A program made the position numbers and the translations under genes. 64,000 nucleotides of DNA, from NCBI RefSeq assembly GCF_027941955.1, contig NZ_CP115960.1, forward strand, positions 3,116,501-3,180,500, written 5' to 3'. The DNA comes from Sphingomonas sp. 7/4-4 (GTDB taxonomy: Bacteria > Pseudomonadota > Alphaproteobacteria > Sphingomonadales > Sphingomonadaceae). The notes below the pieces were generated by a model. The model worked only from the letters and a program-made list of their open reading frames with translations. It had not been told where the DNA came from and did no database searches. Below are positions 8,071 through 17,963 of the stretch, piece by piece (within the stretch, counting starts at the first letter, position 1; every line of letters starts with the position of its first letter).

Positions 8071-8664
8071 TTATCCTCCCCTGGGCGCGGCTAGGCAAGT
8101 GAGGACGTGGCGCACCTGCGCACGCGTTTCCTCCAGCGGGCCATCGGTGGAAATCACGAAATCGGCGCGGGCGCGTTTTTCGGAATCGGAGAGCTGGCGG
8201 TCGAGAATCGACTCGAAGCGTTCGACGCTCATTCCCGGCCGCGCGAGCACCCGGGCGCGCTGGACTTCGGGCGGTGCCGAGACGACGACGATCTTGTCGA
8301 CCGCCGCCCAACCGCCCGCCTCGAACAGCAAAGGCACGTCGAGCACCACCATCGGCGCCGAGGCATTGGCGGCGAGAAACGCGTCGCGCGCGCGGGCAAC
8401 CGCCGGATGGACCAGGGCCTCGAGGCGCGCGAACGCGGCCTCGTTGCCGAACACGGCTTCGCGGAGCGCGGTGCGATCCACGCCCTGCGCGCCGGTCGTG
8501 TCCGGAAACGCCGCTTCGATCACCTCGACCAGCGCGCCGCCGGGGCCCTGCAGTTGATGGACGGTCTCGTCGGCGTCGAACACCGGCACACCTTGGTCGG
8601 CGAACATCTGCGCGACGGTCGACTTGCCCATGCCGATCGACCCGGTGAGGCCGATCGTGATCAT
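8071..8664 (-). CDS. coaE: Dephospho-CoA kinase
   Basis: A 197-residue P-loop kinase catalysing the last step of coenzyme A synthesis. The Walker A is GSIGMGKST at residues 8-16, with DADETVHQL following. LIPLLFE-type DVPLLFEAGG and RQLSDSEKRARADFVI complete the family pattern. Its ATG overlaps the aroE stop (ATGA). Confidence 0.95.
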   Translation of the reverse strand: MITIGLTGSIGMGKSTVAQMFADQGVPVFDADETVHQLQGPGGALVEVIEAAFPDTTGAQGVDRTALREAVFGNEAAFARLEALVHPAVARARDAFLAANASAPMVVLDVPLLFEAGGWAAVDKIVVVSAPPEVQRARVLARPGMSVERFESILDRQLSDSEKRARADFVISTDGPLEETRAQVRHVLTCLAAPRGG

Positions 8665-9470
8665 TTCGCCAGCAGGTCCCGCAGCTCGTCGTCGCGTTCG
8701 CGCGGCGGCTCGGCCTCGAAGAACAATTCGAACGCCAAAGCGGCCTGGCCGATCAGCATGTCGAGCCCGTCCACCGTGTCGAGCGCGCGCGCCCGCGCCT
8801 GTGCGAGCAAGGGCGTCTCGAGCGGCGTATAGACGATGTCATAGACCACTGCGTCCGCCGGCAGCGGCGCAAGATCGAGATCGAGCGGCGGCTGGCCGAC
8901 CATCCCCAACGCGCTGGCATTGACCAGCAGGTCGGCGGGCGGGAGCGGACTGCCCAGCGGCACTGCGTCGCCCTTGATCCCGAAGCTCGACAACAATGCC
9001 GCGGCCTTGAGCACGTTGCGATTGAGGATCGTCACGCGGCCGATTCCGACCTTCGAAAGCGCGAACAGGATCGCGCGCGCGCCGCCGCCCGCCCCGATCA
9101 CCACGGCGTGCCTGCCTTCGAGATCGAGCCCCGCGATCGGCGCGTAGAATCCGCCGGCATCGGTATTGGTGCCGATCAGCGCCCCGTCGCCGGCGCGCAC
9201 CACCGTGTTGATCGCACCGATCGAACCGCGGACGTCGCCGCGATCCTCGACATGGTCGAGCGCCGCCTGCTTGTGCGGGATGGTGATGTTGGTCCCGCGC
9301 CAGGCGGGATCGGCGCGGCGCGCATCGAAATAGCCGGCGAGCCCCTCGGGCGTGACATGCATGGCGCGATATTCGGCGTGGATGCCCAGCGCCTGCAGCC
9401 AGAAGCCGTGAATCAGCGGCGATTTGGAATGCGCGATCGGATCGCCGATCACTTCGGCATAGGGCGTCAT
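8661..9470 (-). CDS. aroE: Shikimate dehydrogenase
   Basis: A 269-residue NADP-dependent enzyme reducing 3-dehydroshikimate. The substrate site shows HSKSPLIHGF near the N-terminus and NITIPHKQ (~residue 63, catalytic Lys). The nucleotide motif is GAGGGARAI (~residue 126). The C-terminal DGLDMLIGQAALAFELF block is intact. The start ATG 9470 overlaps the maf stop. Confidence 0.95.
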   Translation of the reverse strand: MTPYAEVIGDPIAHSKSPLIHGFWLQALGIHAEYRAMHVTPEGLAGYFDARRADPAWRGTNITIPHKQAALDHVEDRGDVRGSIGAINTVVRAGDGALIGTNTDAGGFYAPIAGLDLEGRHAVVIGAGGGARAILFALSKVGIGRVTILNRNVLKAAALLSSFGIKGDAVPLGSPLPPADLLVNASALGMVGQPPLDLDLAPLPADAVVYDIVYTPLETPLLAQARARALDTVDGLDMLIGQAALAFELFFEAEPPRERDDELRDLLAK

Positions 9471-10063
9471 GACGTCAAAATTCCCCGGACGCGCAGATAA
9501 TCGAGCAGTGGCAGCATCGGCATTCCCAGGATGGTGAAGTGGCTACCCTCGGTACGGCTGAACAGCTGTACGCCCGGCCCTTCCATCCGGTAGCAACCGA
9601 CGCAGCCGCCGATCGCGGGCCATTCCCGGTCGAGATATTCGGCGATGAAGCCTTCCGACAATGTCCGGACGTGCATCCGCGCGCGATCGACATGCCGCCA
9701 CACGCCGCGACCGCCCTCGGCGATCACCGCGGCGCTGTAGAGATCGTGGTGCCGGCCCGACATCATCCGGAGATGCTCGGCCGCATTCTCGCGGCTGACC
9801 GGCTTGTCGAGCAGGGTGCCGTCGTCGAGCGCGACCACCGAATCGCAGCCGAGCACCAAAGCGCCCGGGGCCATCCGCGAAACCTTGAGCGCCTTCAATT
9901 CGGCGAGCGCGTCTGACAGGTCGCGCGCGGAAATCCCGCCCGCGATCAGCGAGTCCTTCGCCGAAGCCTCGTCGACCTGCGCCGCGACCGCTTCATGCGG
10001 CACGCCGGCCGCATCGAGCATTGCCCGGCGCGACGCGCTTTGCGAGGCGAGGATCAGATTCAT
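9467..10063 (-). CDS. maf: Maf-family nucleoside triphosphate pyrophosphatase
   Basis: A 198-residue Maf/Ham1-fold pyrophosphatase that removes non-canonical or surplus nucleotides. It starts MNLILASQSASRRAML, the standard Maf N-terminus. The catalytic region LVLGCDSVVALDDGTLLDKP is present, as is the late GSHFTILGMPMLPLL. The ATG at 10063 overlaps the stop of the PpsR-type gene. In-frame extensions upstream are shadows of that gene. Confidence 0.94.
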   Translation of the reverse strand: MNLILASQSASRRAMLDAAGVPHEAVAAQVDEASAKDSLIAGGISARDLSDALAELKALKVSRMAPGALVLGCDSVVALDDGTLLDKPVSRENAAEHLRMMSGRHHDLYSAAVIAEGGRGVWRHVDRARMHVRTLSEGFIAEYLDREWPAIGGCVGCYRMEGPGVQLFSRTEGSHFTILGMPMLPLLDYLRVRGILTS

Positions 10064-10881
10064 GCGTCCTTCTCCCGCAATGTCCGCTCGTTGCAGAGCT
10101 GGATGATCGCAGCAGCCGTCTCTTCGATCGAACGCCGCGTCACGTCGATCACCGGCCAGCCATTGTCGGCGAACATGCGGCGGGCATAAGCGATCTCGCG
10201 CTGGACCGAATCCTGATCGACATAAGCGGTCTCGGGGCTCTGGTTGAGCGAGAGCAGCCGGTTGCGGCGGATCTGGACGAGCCGGTCGGCACTGGTGGTG
10301 AGCCCGACGACCAGAGGATGCTTGAGTCCGAACAGCTCCGGCGGCGGCGGCGATTCGACCACGACCGGAATGTTGGCGGTCTTGTAGCCGCGATTGGCGA
10401 GGTAGATCGACGTCGGCGTCTTGGACGAGCGCGACACGCCGGCGAGGACGATGTCGCATTCCTCCCAATCCTCGGCACCGATGCCGTCGTCATGCGCCAT
10501 GGTGAACTGGATCGCGTCGACGCGCGCGAAATAGGCTGCGTCCAGCGTGTGCTGCCGCCCCGGCCGGGCCTTGGCTTCCTGTCCGAGCAGATTGGAGAGC
10601 GCATGGCTCACCGGATCGAGCGGTGCGATCGCCGGCAGCCCCATTGCCCGGCAGCGGGTCTCGAGCGTGCGGCGGACATCGTTGTTGACCAGCGTGAAGA
10701 TCACCAGGCCCGGATTCTGGGCGATCTCCTCGAGGATGCGCTCGAGATGCGCTTCGCTGCGCACCATCGGCCAGAAATGGCGCAGCGTCTCGACATCGTC
10801 GAACTGCGCCAGCGCCGCCTTGGCGATATTCTCCAGCGTCTCGCCGGTGGAGTCCGAGAGAAGGTGGAGATGGAGCCGCAT
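10060..10881 (-). CDS. ppsR: Pyruvate, water dikinase regulatory protein (PpsR/DUF299 kinase-phosphorylase)
   Basis: A 273-residue DUF299 protein, a bifunctional kinase/pyrophosphorylase regulating PEP synthase or pyruvate phosphate dikinase. The N-terminus MRLHLHLLSDSTGETL and the P-loop-like GVSRSSKTPTSIYLAN are diagnostic. ATG 10881 is chosen because the family begins there; the frame is open to 11082 but the extra 67 residues have no family character. It is the first gene leftward of the predicted origin, as the homologous RP001/CC_0001-type gene is in other alphaproteobacteria. Confidence 0.92.
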   Translation of the reverse strand: MRLHLHLLSDSTGETLENIAKAALAQFDDVETLRHFWPMVRSEAHLERILEEIAQNPGLVIFTLVNNDVRRTLETRCRAMGLPAIAPLDPVSHALSNLLGQEAKARPGRQHTLDAAYFARVDAIQFTMAHDDGIGAEDWEECDIVLAGVSRSSKTPTSIYLANRGYKTANIPVVVESPPPPELFGLKHPLVVGLTTSADRLVQIRRNRLLSLNQSPETAYVDQDSVQREIAYARRMFADNGWPVIDVTRRSIEETAAAIIQLCNERTLREKDA

Positions 10882-11184
10882 CAGGCCGTGCGTGAATCTG
10901 TGGAGAACATAATGGACAGCCGCTAGCGCAACCACGCGCAGCGGCCAAGCGCGCGAAAACCGGGCTCCGGCTCGCGATTCTTCCACAATCCCGTCCCCAG
11001 CCCCCGGTTCCGGCCCACAGGCTGTGAAAAGCGGGGACATGGAAGCCGAATCCGAGGGATGCCGTGGGGATGACGGAGTCAATCTGTTGGCAATTTGCGG
11101 GTGAGTGCCTAAGCCCCGGCTTCCACGCCCCTACTATCTCCAACAACCCTTAGATTCTTCTCTTATAGAATTAGGATAGAGGCC
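10882..11184. other. Predicted chromosomal origin of replication (oriC) region
   Basis: A 303-bp divergent gap between ppsR and hemE. In Rickettsia and Caulobacter the origin lies beside hemE, and the genes on both sides here reproduce that neighbourhood. The sequence shows five GANTC methylation sites (10894, 10976, 11048, 11076, 11153), a 9-mer TGTGGAGAA at 10899 one base from a DnaA box, a weaker TCTTCCACA at 10979, and an AT-rich stretch around 11137-11178 in an otherwise GC-rich area. Clusters of perfect DnaA boxes or TTAA-N7-TTAA CtrA sites were not found, so the call rests mostly on gene order. The gap must also hold the promoters of both flanking genes. Confidence 0.6.
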
Positions 11185-12222
11185 CTGACTTCCCTGTCCC
11201 CCAAGCCCCTGCTCGCGACTTTGAAGGGCGAGAAGCAGTCAATTCCGCCGATCTGGCTGATGCGCCAGGCGGGCCGCTACCTCCCCGAATATCGGGCGTT
11301 ACGGGAGGAGAAAGGCGGCTTCCTCGCGCTCGCGATGGACAGCGACGCGGCGGCCGAGATCACGCTGCAGCCGATCCGCCGCTTCGGCATGGACGGTGCG
11401 ATCCTGTTCTCCGACATTCTGATCGTGCCGATGGCGCTGGGGCAGGATCTCTGGTTCGAAACCGGCGAAGGCCCGCGGCTCGCACCCACGATCACCGCCC
11501 GCGATGTGCTGGAGGGCCTCCAGACGAACGCAGGAGTACTGGAACCGGTCTACGGCACCGTCCGCAAGGTAGCGGCGCTCTTGCCCCCTGAGACCAGTTT
11601 CCTCGGCTTCGCAGGCAGTCCCTGGACCGTCGCGACCTACATGATCGCCGGGCAGGGCAGCCGCGAGCAGGCCGAGGCGCGCCGCCTTGCTTATCGCGAT
11701 CCCGCATTGATGCAGGCACTGGTCGACCGCATTGCCGATTGCACGATCGACTATCTGCTCGGCCAGATCGCGGCGGGGGTCGAGGCGGTCCAGTTGTTCG
11801 ACAGCTGGTCGGGCAGCCTTTCGCCTGCGCAATTCGAGCAATGGGTGATCGCCCCCACCGCGCGCATCGTCGCGGCGTTGCACCAGCGCGCGCCAGGTGT
11901 GCCGGTGATCGGTTTCCCCAAGGGCGCTGGCGGCAAGCTCCCTGCGTATGCCCGTGAGACGGGCGTCGATGCGATCGGTGTCGACGAGACCGTCGATCCG
12001 GTCTGGGCGCATGCCTCGCTGCCCGCGAAACTGCCGGTACAAGGCAATCTCGATCCGCTCGCGCTCATTGCCGGCGGCGCGACGCTCGACACCGCGATCG
12101 ACCGGATTCTCGCCGCTTTCGCCGAACGCCCACATGTGTTTAATCTCGGTCACGGTATCCTGCCCGACACGCCGATCGCGCATGTCGAGCAGCTGCTGGT
12201 GCGGGTGAGGATGGAAAAGTGA
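11185..12222 (+). CDS. hemE: Uroporphyrinogen decarboxylase
   Basis: HemE decarboxylates uroporphyrinogen III to coproporphyrinogen III in haem synthesis. The N-terminal signature WLMRQAGRYLPEYR is intact, as are FSDILIVPMALG and, near the end, FNLGHGILPDTP. The first ordinary start is TTG at 11221, but the conserved N-terminal helix (KPLLATLKGE) is coded before it in the same frame. The only start-like codon giving that helix is CTG at 11185, preceded by AGGATAGAGG. I therefore extend to 11185; either a CTG start or a base error is involved. It is the first gene rightward of the predicted origin, followed 22 bases later by hemJ. Confidence 0.9.
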   Translation: MTSLSPKPLLATLKGEKQSIPPIWLMRQAGRYLPEYRALREEKGGFLALAMDSDAAAEITLQPIRRFGMDGAILFSDILIVPMALGQDLWFETGEGPRLAPTITARDVLEGLQTNAGVLEPVYGTVRKVAALLPPETSFLGFAGSPWTVATYMIAGQGSREQAEARRLAYRDPALMQALVDRIADCTIDYLLGQIAAGVEAVQLFDSWSGSLSPAQFEQWVIAPTARIVAALHQRAPGVPVIGFPKGAGGKLPAYARETGVDAIGVDETVDPVWAHASLPAKLPVQGNLDPLALIAGGATLDTAIDRILAAFAERPHVFNLGHGILPDTPIAHVEQLLVRVRMEK

Positions 12223-12244
12223 CCGCCCGCGAGCGGAGGCGAGC

Positions 12245-12697
12245 ATGACTGGATTTCTGGGTGGGGCCTATCTCTGGGTCAAGGCCTTTCACATCATCTT
12301 CGTGATCTTCTGGATGGCCGGCCTGTTTCTGCTGCCGCGCTATCTCGTCCATCACCAGGAAACGCTCGGTACCCCGCAGGCCGCCGATTGGGAAAAACGC
12401 GAAGCCTTGCTCCGCCGCACGATCCTCGTGCCCTCGATGGCGATCGTCTGGCTACTCGGGCTTGCGCTCGCCGCCAATTTCGGACTGTTCGACGGCGAGC
12501 CCGGGCTCGGCTGGCTCCATGCCAAGCTGTTGCTGGTGATCGCGCTCAGCGGATATAATGGCTGGGCGGTCGGCTATTCGAAGAAGCTGGCCAAGGGGCA
12601 GGGCAGTCTCTCGCCGCGCCGGCTGCGCATGCTCGGTGAGATTCCCGCGCTGGCCGTCGTGCTCATCGTCGTGCTCGTGGTGGTCAAGCCGTTCTAA
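12245..12697 (+). CDS. hemJ: Protoporphyrinogen IX oxidase HemJ
   Basis: A 150-residue inner-membrane protein of the HemJ family, oxidising protoporphyrinogen IX in bacteria lacking HemG/HemY. Four transmembrane segments are apparent: ~8-30, ~58-78, ~90-108 and ~128-148. The conserved histidine lies in WVKAFHIIFVIFW, and LRMLGEIPALA is also typical. The hemE-hemJ-rho order is a known alphaproteobacterial arrangement (hemH is missing here). Confidence 0.92.
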   Translation: MTGFLGGAYLWVKAFHIIFVIFWMAGLFLLPRYLVHHQETLGTPQAADWEKREALLRRTILVPSMAIVWLLGLALAANFGLFDGEPGLGWLHAKLLLVIALSGYNGWAVGYSKKLAKGQGSLSPRRLRMLGEIPALAVVLIVVLVVVKPF

Positions 12698-12896
12698 TTT
12701 TGCGGCGGCTCCGCGGTTTCAGCAATATTCCTGCGCGTAAATCGTTGCGATGGCCGTTGACTTGACGAAGGCCCACACCTAATTCGCACATCAGACCGGA
12801 CGCTCCTCGGGCGACGGTTCCCTCCTTCAGCATCGCCACTCGTGCGCATCCGCCGACCGACGCTCTCCCCATAGCTTCCCAGCATCCGGACTCCCC

Positions 12897-14153
<1,257 letters not shown>

Positions 14154-14396
14154 TCCGCAGTGCGACCTGCGGCATGCTGTCGCAGGCCTCGCACAAAGAC
14201 GGTCGGCTCCGTCTCGATCGAGGCTCCTCGCGCGGAGCGCGTGGGCGGACCTATATCTGCTTTGCGTGGTTTGGACCGATATCGCCGCACATCGCGACGG
14301 TTTCCGCGTGGCGACGCGTTATCAGGGCTGGCGCAGGCTGCTTCACGGCTTCTATGAGCCGATTCCGGTGGTCGAATATTTCGGGGAGTCGATCGT
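14154..14396. other. Spacer between rho and terC with no confident gene
   Basis: 243 bases. One frame is open through to a TGA at 14398, overlapping the TTG start of the next gene, and its last ~50 codons read like protein (for example VVWTDIAAHRDGF and HGFYEPIPVVEYF). It has no ATG and lower third-position GC than neighbours. It may be a small, unrecognised or frame-damaged gene. A weak hairpin (CCGCAG/CTGCGG) follows rho. Confidence 0.35.
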
Positions 14397-15131
14397 TTGA
14401 GCCTGTTCGCATTGCTGTCCGCCGCCGCCTCCGCAGCAGGCGGAATGGGATCTCCGCTGGATATCTGGCACCACATCGTCGCCGACTTCTCGAACATCAC
14501 CGAGCCGGCAGCGCTCGCGGCGTTCGGGTCGGTGCTGATGATCGACCTGGTCCTTGCCGGAGACAATGCGATCGTCGTGGGAGCGCTCGCCGCGGGCCTT
14601 CCCGCCGAGCAGCGCAAGAAAGTCATCCTGATCGGCATCGGCGCCGCGCTGATCCTGCGCATTTTCTTCGCGCTGATCGTCAGCTGGCTGATGGGCATCG
14701 TCGGGTTGATCTTCGCCGGCGGGCTGCTGTTGCTCTGGGTGAGCTGGAAGTTCTGGCGCGAGATCCGGCACATGGGCGAGAGCCCAGGTTCCGAGGAGAT
14801 CCACGGCGACGAACGCTCGGGCGTCCGTTCCGCGCGCAGCTTCGCCGGTGCGGCCTGGGCAGTCGCCATCGCGGACGTTTCGATGAGCCTGGACAACGTC
14901 CTCGCCGTCGCCGGCGCGGCGCGTGAGCATCCCGGCATCCTCGTGGTCGGGCTGCTGCTCTCGGTTGCCTTGATGGGCCTCGCGGCCAATTTCATCGCCA
15001 AGCTGATCGATCGCTATCGCTGGATCGCTTATATCGGCCTCGCGGTGATCGTCTTCGTCGCCTTCCGGATGATCTACGAAGGCTGGGTCGGCACGCACGA
15101 GACGCCGGGGATCATCACCTTCTTCGGCTGA
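14397..15131 (+). CDS. TerC family integral membrane protein (YjbE-like)
   Basis: A 244-residue TerC-type membrane protein; relatives export manganese or take part in metal and tellurite tolerance. Seven or so hydrophobic segments are visible. The two acidic membrane motifs characteristic of TerC are present: DLVLAGDNAIVVGALA (~residue 47) and ADVSMSLDNVLAVAGAA (~residue 160). The start is TTG at 14397, giving a short hydrophobic N-terminus; an internal ATG at 14446 is possible. The specific ion is not predictable from sequence. Confidence 0.88.
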   Translation: MSLFALLSAAASAAGGMGSPLDIWHHIVADFSNITEPAALAAFGSVLMIDLVLAGDNAIVVGALAAGLPAEQRKKVILIGIGAALILRIFFALIVSWLMGIVGLIFAGGLLLLWVSWKFWREIRHMGESPGSEEIHGDERSGVRSARSFAGAAWAVAIADVSMSLDNVLAVAGAAREHPGILVVGLLLSVALMGLAANFIAKLIDRYRWIAYIGLAVIVFVAFRMIYEGWVGTHETPGIITFFG

Positions 15132-15168
15132 GGTGTCTCGCGGACGCGGGAATGACGAAGGCGGGCTG

Positions 15169-15864
15169 TCAGCTCAGATGCTCGGCGAAGAATGCGGCCG
15201 TCCGCGCGTCTGCCAGCTGCGCTGCGACCTCTGATCGGCGCTTGCCCATCTCCGCCGCGAAGCCATGATCCTCGCCGGGATAGTCGAACAAAGTCACCTT
15301 GGGATGGTCGTCGAGCCCTTCGTGCATCTTCGCCCGGACATCGGCGGTGACGAAATGATCGGCGCCGGCGATGTGGAGCAGCACGGGATTCGCGATCGCG
15401 TGTTTCTCGCCGAGCAGATTGTCGATGCCGACGCCGTAATAGCCGACGGTCGCGTCGGAATCGGTTCGCGTCGCGGTCATGAAAGCGAGGCGTCCGCCAA
15501 GGCAATAACCCACCGCGCCGACCTTACCCTTGCCGCCCAGTTTCGCCCGGGCAGCCTTTATCGTCGATTCGATGTCTTCGATGCCCTTGGTCTGATCGAA
15601 CTTGTTCATCCAGCCGAGCGCTTGCTGGAATTGCTCGGGAATATCAGGATCGAGCTCGAGTTCAGGCTGCAGCCGCCAGAACAGATCGGGTGCGAATGCG
15701 AGGTATCCTTTCGCCGCCCAATCGTCGCATTTCTTGCGGATCCCCGGGTTCACACCGAAAATCTCCTGGATCACCACGATCGCGGCGCGCGGGGTGCCAT
15801 CGGGTTCGGCGACATAGGCGCTGAAGCTGCCACTGCCGTCGCTCGCATCGATGCGCACCGTCAT
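15169..15864 (-). CDS. Dienelactone hydrolase family protein
   Basis: A 231-residue alpha/beta hydrolase. The nucleophile is cysteine, as in dienelactone hydrolase: GAVGYCLGGRLAF (~residue 122). The conserved glutamate in VIQEIFGVN, the Asp in AGADHFV and His in GEDHGFA complete the Cys-Asp-His triad. Cytoplasmic; there are no other chlorocatechol genes nearby, so a general carboxylester role is as likely. The ATG overlaps the stop of the methyltransferase gene. Confidence 0.9.
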   Translation of the reverse strand: MTVRIDASDGSGSFSAYVAEPDGTPRAAIVVIQEIFGVNPGIRKKCDDWAAKGYLAFAPDLFWRLQPELELDPDIPEQFQQALGWMNKFDQTKGIEDIESTIKAARAKLGGKGKVGAVGYCLGGRLAFMTATRTDSDATVGYYGVGIDNLLGEKHAIANPVLLHIAGADHFVTADVRAKMHEGLDDHPKVTLFDYPGEDHGFAAEMGKRRSEVAAQLADARTAAFFAEHLS

Positions 15865-16340
15865 AGCAAGGTCCCTCTCGAATGCCGGCGCTCATGCTCG
15901 AGCAGCCAGGATTTGGTCTTGGGCCCGTCGCCGCCCGAATAATGACCGAGCGTGCCGCCGCTGCCAATTACGCGGTGGCAGGGGACGACGATCGGGAAGG
16001 GGTTGCGTGCGCAAAGCTGGCCGATCGCGCGCGGGCCCGACCCCAGTATTCGCGCCAGCGCCCCATAGCTCAGTGTATCGCCATAGCCGATCGCGATCAG
16101 TCCTGCGCGCAGCTCCTCCCCACGCGGCGTGCCGGCGGGGGTGAGCGGCAAGTCGAATATTTCCCGCTCCTTGGCGAACCATTGCTCGAGCTGCTCGACG
16201 GTCGCGCGCACGGCCGCAGTATTGCCCGGGGTTGGCGCGCCGTCGCCGCCGATCCGGATTCCGGTCAGCACTGTCTCATCGCCCTCGACCCGGATCGCTC
16301 CGATGGGCGTTGCGATCAGGGCGTGGTCGCGCGCATACAT
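15861..16340 (-). CDS. ogt: Methylated-DNA-[protein]-cysteine S-methyltransferase
   Basis: A 159-residue suicide repair protein that takes the methyl group from O6-methylguanine onto its own cysteine. The active site is IVVPCHRVIGSGG (Cys ~residue 128), preceded by the DNA-binding helix (YGALARILGSGPRAIGQ), where the arginine finger precedes AIGQ. No Ada regulatory domain is attached, so ogt is the better symbol. Operonic with the downstream dienelactone hydrolase (ATGA overlap). Confidence 0.92.
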   Translation of the reverse strand: MYARDHALIATPIGAIRVEGDETVLTGIRIGGDGAPTPGNTAAVRATVEQLEQWFAKEREIFDLPLTPAGTPRGEELRAGLIAIGYGDTLSYGALARILGSGPRAIGQLCARNPFPIVVPCHRVIGSGGTLGHYSGGDGPKTKSWLLEHERRHSRGTLL

Positions 16341-16390
16341 GGCGCAAGACTAGCAGCCGCCCGGCGGCCCGCGCAACGGAGACGGCGCCC

Positions 16391-16621
16391 ATGAAGATCA
16401 ATGTCGAAGTCGATTGCACGCCCGAGGAGGCGCGCCGTGCCATGGGGCTCCCCGATTTATCGCCGGTGCACGACCGCTATGTCCAGATGATGGTGGAAGC
16501 CATTGAAAAACAAGGGACTCCTGAAGGGTTTGCCGATATGATCCGCAATTGGGGACCGATGGGCGACGGCGCGATGAGCTTCTGGCGGACGATGTTCGAA
16601 AGCGGCAAGCAAAGCGGCTGA
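16391..16621 (+). CDS. DUF6489-type small protein
   Basis: A 76-residue protein with a charged N-terminus (MKINVEVDCTPEEARRAMGL) and a C-terminus WGPMGDGAMSFWRTMFES. It resembles the small DUF6489 proteins found before mnmE in sphingomonads; the function is unknown, though the N-terminal block looks like a polyhydroxyalkanoate-protein style helix. ATG 16391 is preceded by GGAGACGG. It ends one base before the mnmE ATG, so it is co-transcribed with mnmE. Confidence 0.75.
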   Translation: MKINVEVDCTPEEARRAMGLPDLSPVHDRYVQMMVEAIEKQGTPEGFADMIRNWGPMGDGAMSFWRTMFESGKQSG

Positions 16622-16622
16622 G

Positions 16623-17906
16623 ATGGACACGATCTTTGCGGTGTCGAGCGGGTCGCCGCCCGCCGCCATCGCGATATTGCGCCTGAGCGGTTCGCGCGCG
16701 TTCGAAGCCGCGGCACTGTTGGCGCGCGATCTTCCCGCCCCGCGTCGGGCCGGGCTGCGGGCGCTGCGCGATCCGGCGACCGGGGAGTTGCTCGACCGTG
16801 GGCTCGTCTTGCTTTTCCGGGCCCCCGCAGCGCCAGCGGCGAGGATCTTGTCGAACTTCATCTTCATGGCGGTCGCGCGGTGGTCCGTGCGGTCGAGGCA
16901 GCGCTCGGCGCGCTCGAGGGCCTGCGCCCCGCCGAACCGGGCGAGTTCACGCGCCGCGCATTGCTCAACGGCCGGATGGACCTGAGTGAAGCGGAGGGGC
17001 TGGGCGATCTGCTGATGGCCGAGACCGAGGCGCAGCGCCGCGTTGCGGTCCGCTCGGCTGAGGGGCTGTCCGCCGCCAGGTCGAGGACTGGTCGCGCCGC
17101 CTGCTGATGCTCGCCGCGCAGGTCGAGGCGCAGCTTGATCACAGCGACGAGGATGATGTCGCGGGAGCGGACTCGCTGGCAGGGCTTCAGGAAGCGGCGG
17201 CGGCGCTGGCTGCGGAGATCAGGCAGGTCACTTCGCGGCCGCCGGTGGAGCGGCTCCGGGACGGCCTGCGCGTTGTGCTCGCCGGGCCGCCCAATGCCGG
17301 CAAGTCGACCTTGCTCAACGCGATGGTCGAACGCGACGCGGCGATTGTATCCCCATCGCCGGCACCACGCGGGATCGAATCGAGGCGCCCGTGGTGCGTG
17401 GCGGAACGGCATATCTGCTGATCGACACTGCCGGTCTCGCAGAAACGACCATGGACCCGATCGAGGCGATCGGCATCGATCGTGCGCGCGCCGCGCTGGA
17501 AGAGGCAGATATCCTGTTGTGGCTCGGTGATTCGCCGCCGCCCGCTCATCCCATGATGCTCTGGTTACATGCTCGCGCCGATCTTCCCGGGAGAGAGTCC
17601 GCAATGGGCCGAGACTTGGCGGTGTCGGCTGCTACCGGAGCGGGCATGGATTCGCTGTGGGAACGGCTCGATGTATTGGCCGCGAAGCTGTTGCCGCCGC
17701 CGGATCTGCTCGCGCTTAATCGTCGCCAATCCGATCTCGCCGCCGCTGCGGCCGATGCGCTAAGTCGTGCTGCGGCGCAACATGACACATTACTGGCGGC
17801 GGAGGAGTTGCGCACGGCGCGGCGCGCCTTCGATGCGATCACCGGAAGGGCGGGAGTCGAGGCGATGCTCGACTCGCTTTTCGCGCGCTTCTGCATCGGC
17901 AAATGA
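16623..17906 (+). CDS. mnmE: tRNA modification GTPase MnmE (three frameshifts)
   Basis: MnmE with MnmG makes cmnm5U34 in the wobble position of tRNAs. The gene is present end to end but lies in four frame segments. The breaks are near 16822-16826 (C run), 17070 and 17351-17354 (C run), and each is repaired by adding one base. The N-terminal domain is [10 protein letters not shown]; the tetrahydrofolate domain includes [15 protein letters not shown]1 is [11 protein letters not shown]2 PIAGTTRD, G3 DTAG; and the C-terminus is FCIGK, the essential Cys motif. Since the next gene is an intact mnmG, real loss is unlikely and sequence error likely. Confidence 0.9.
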
Positions 17907-17908
17907 GA

Positions 17909-17924
17909 TGTTCCACGTGGAACG
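17909..17924. promoter_or_regulatory. parS centromere site 1
   Basis: TGTTCCACGTGGAACG contains a perfect 14-bp palindrome GTTCCACGTGGAAC, matching the ParB-binding parS consensus. It lies between mnmE and mnmG. Confidence 0.85.
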
Positions 17925-17963
17925 TTTTTGACGTGAGGCGAACGAAGCTCTAGCAAACGCCGC

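Noticed and set aside
16623-17906. mnmE as a genuine pseudogene
   Set aside because: All domains, including the C-terminal FCIGK, are preserved, the breaks are homopolymer losses, and mnmG downstream is intact.
17909-17924. Palindrome as a terminator for mnmE
   Set aside because: It is followed by a T run, but the exact parS core and matching copies in rsmG make a centromere site far more likely.
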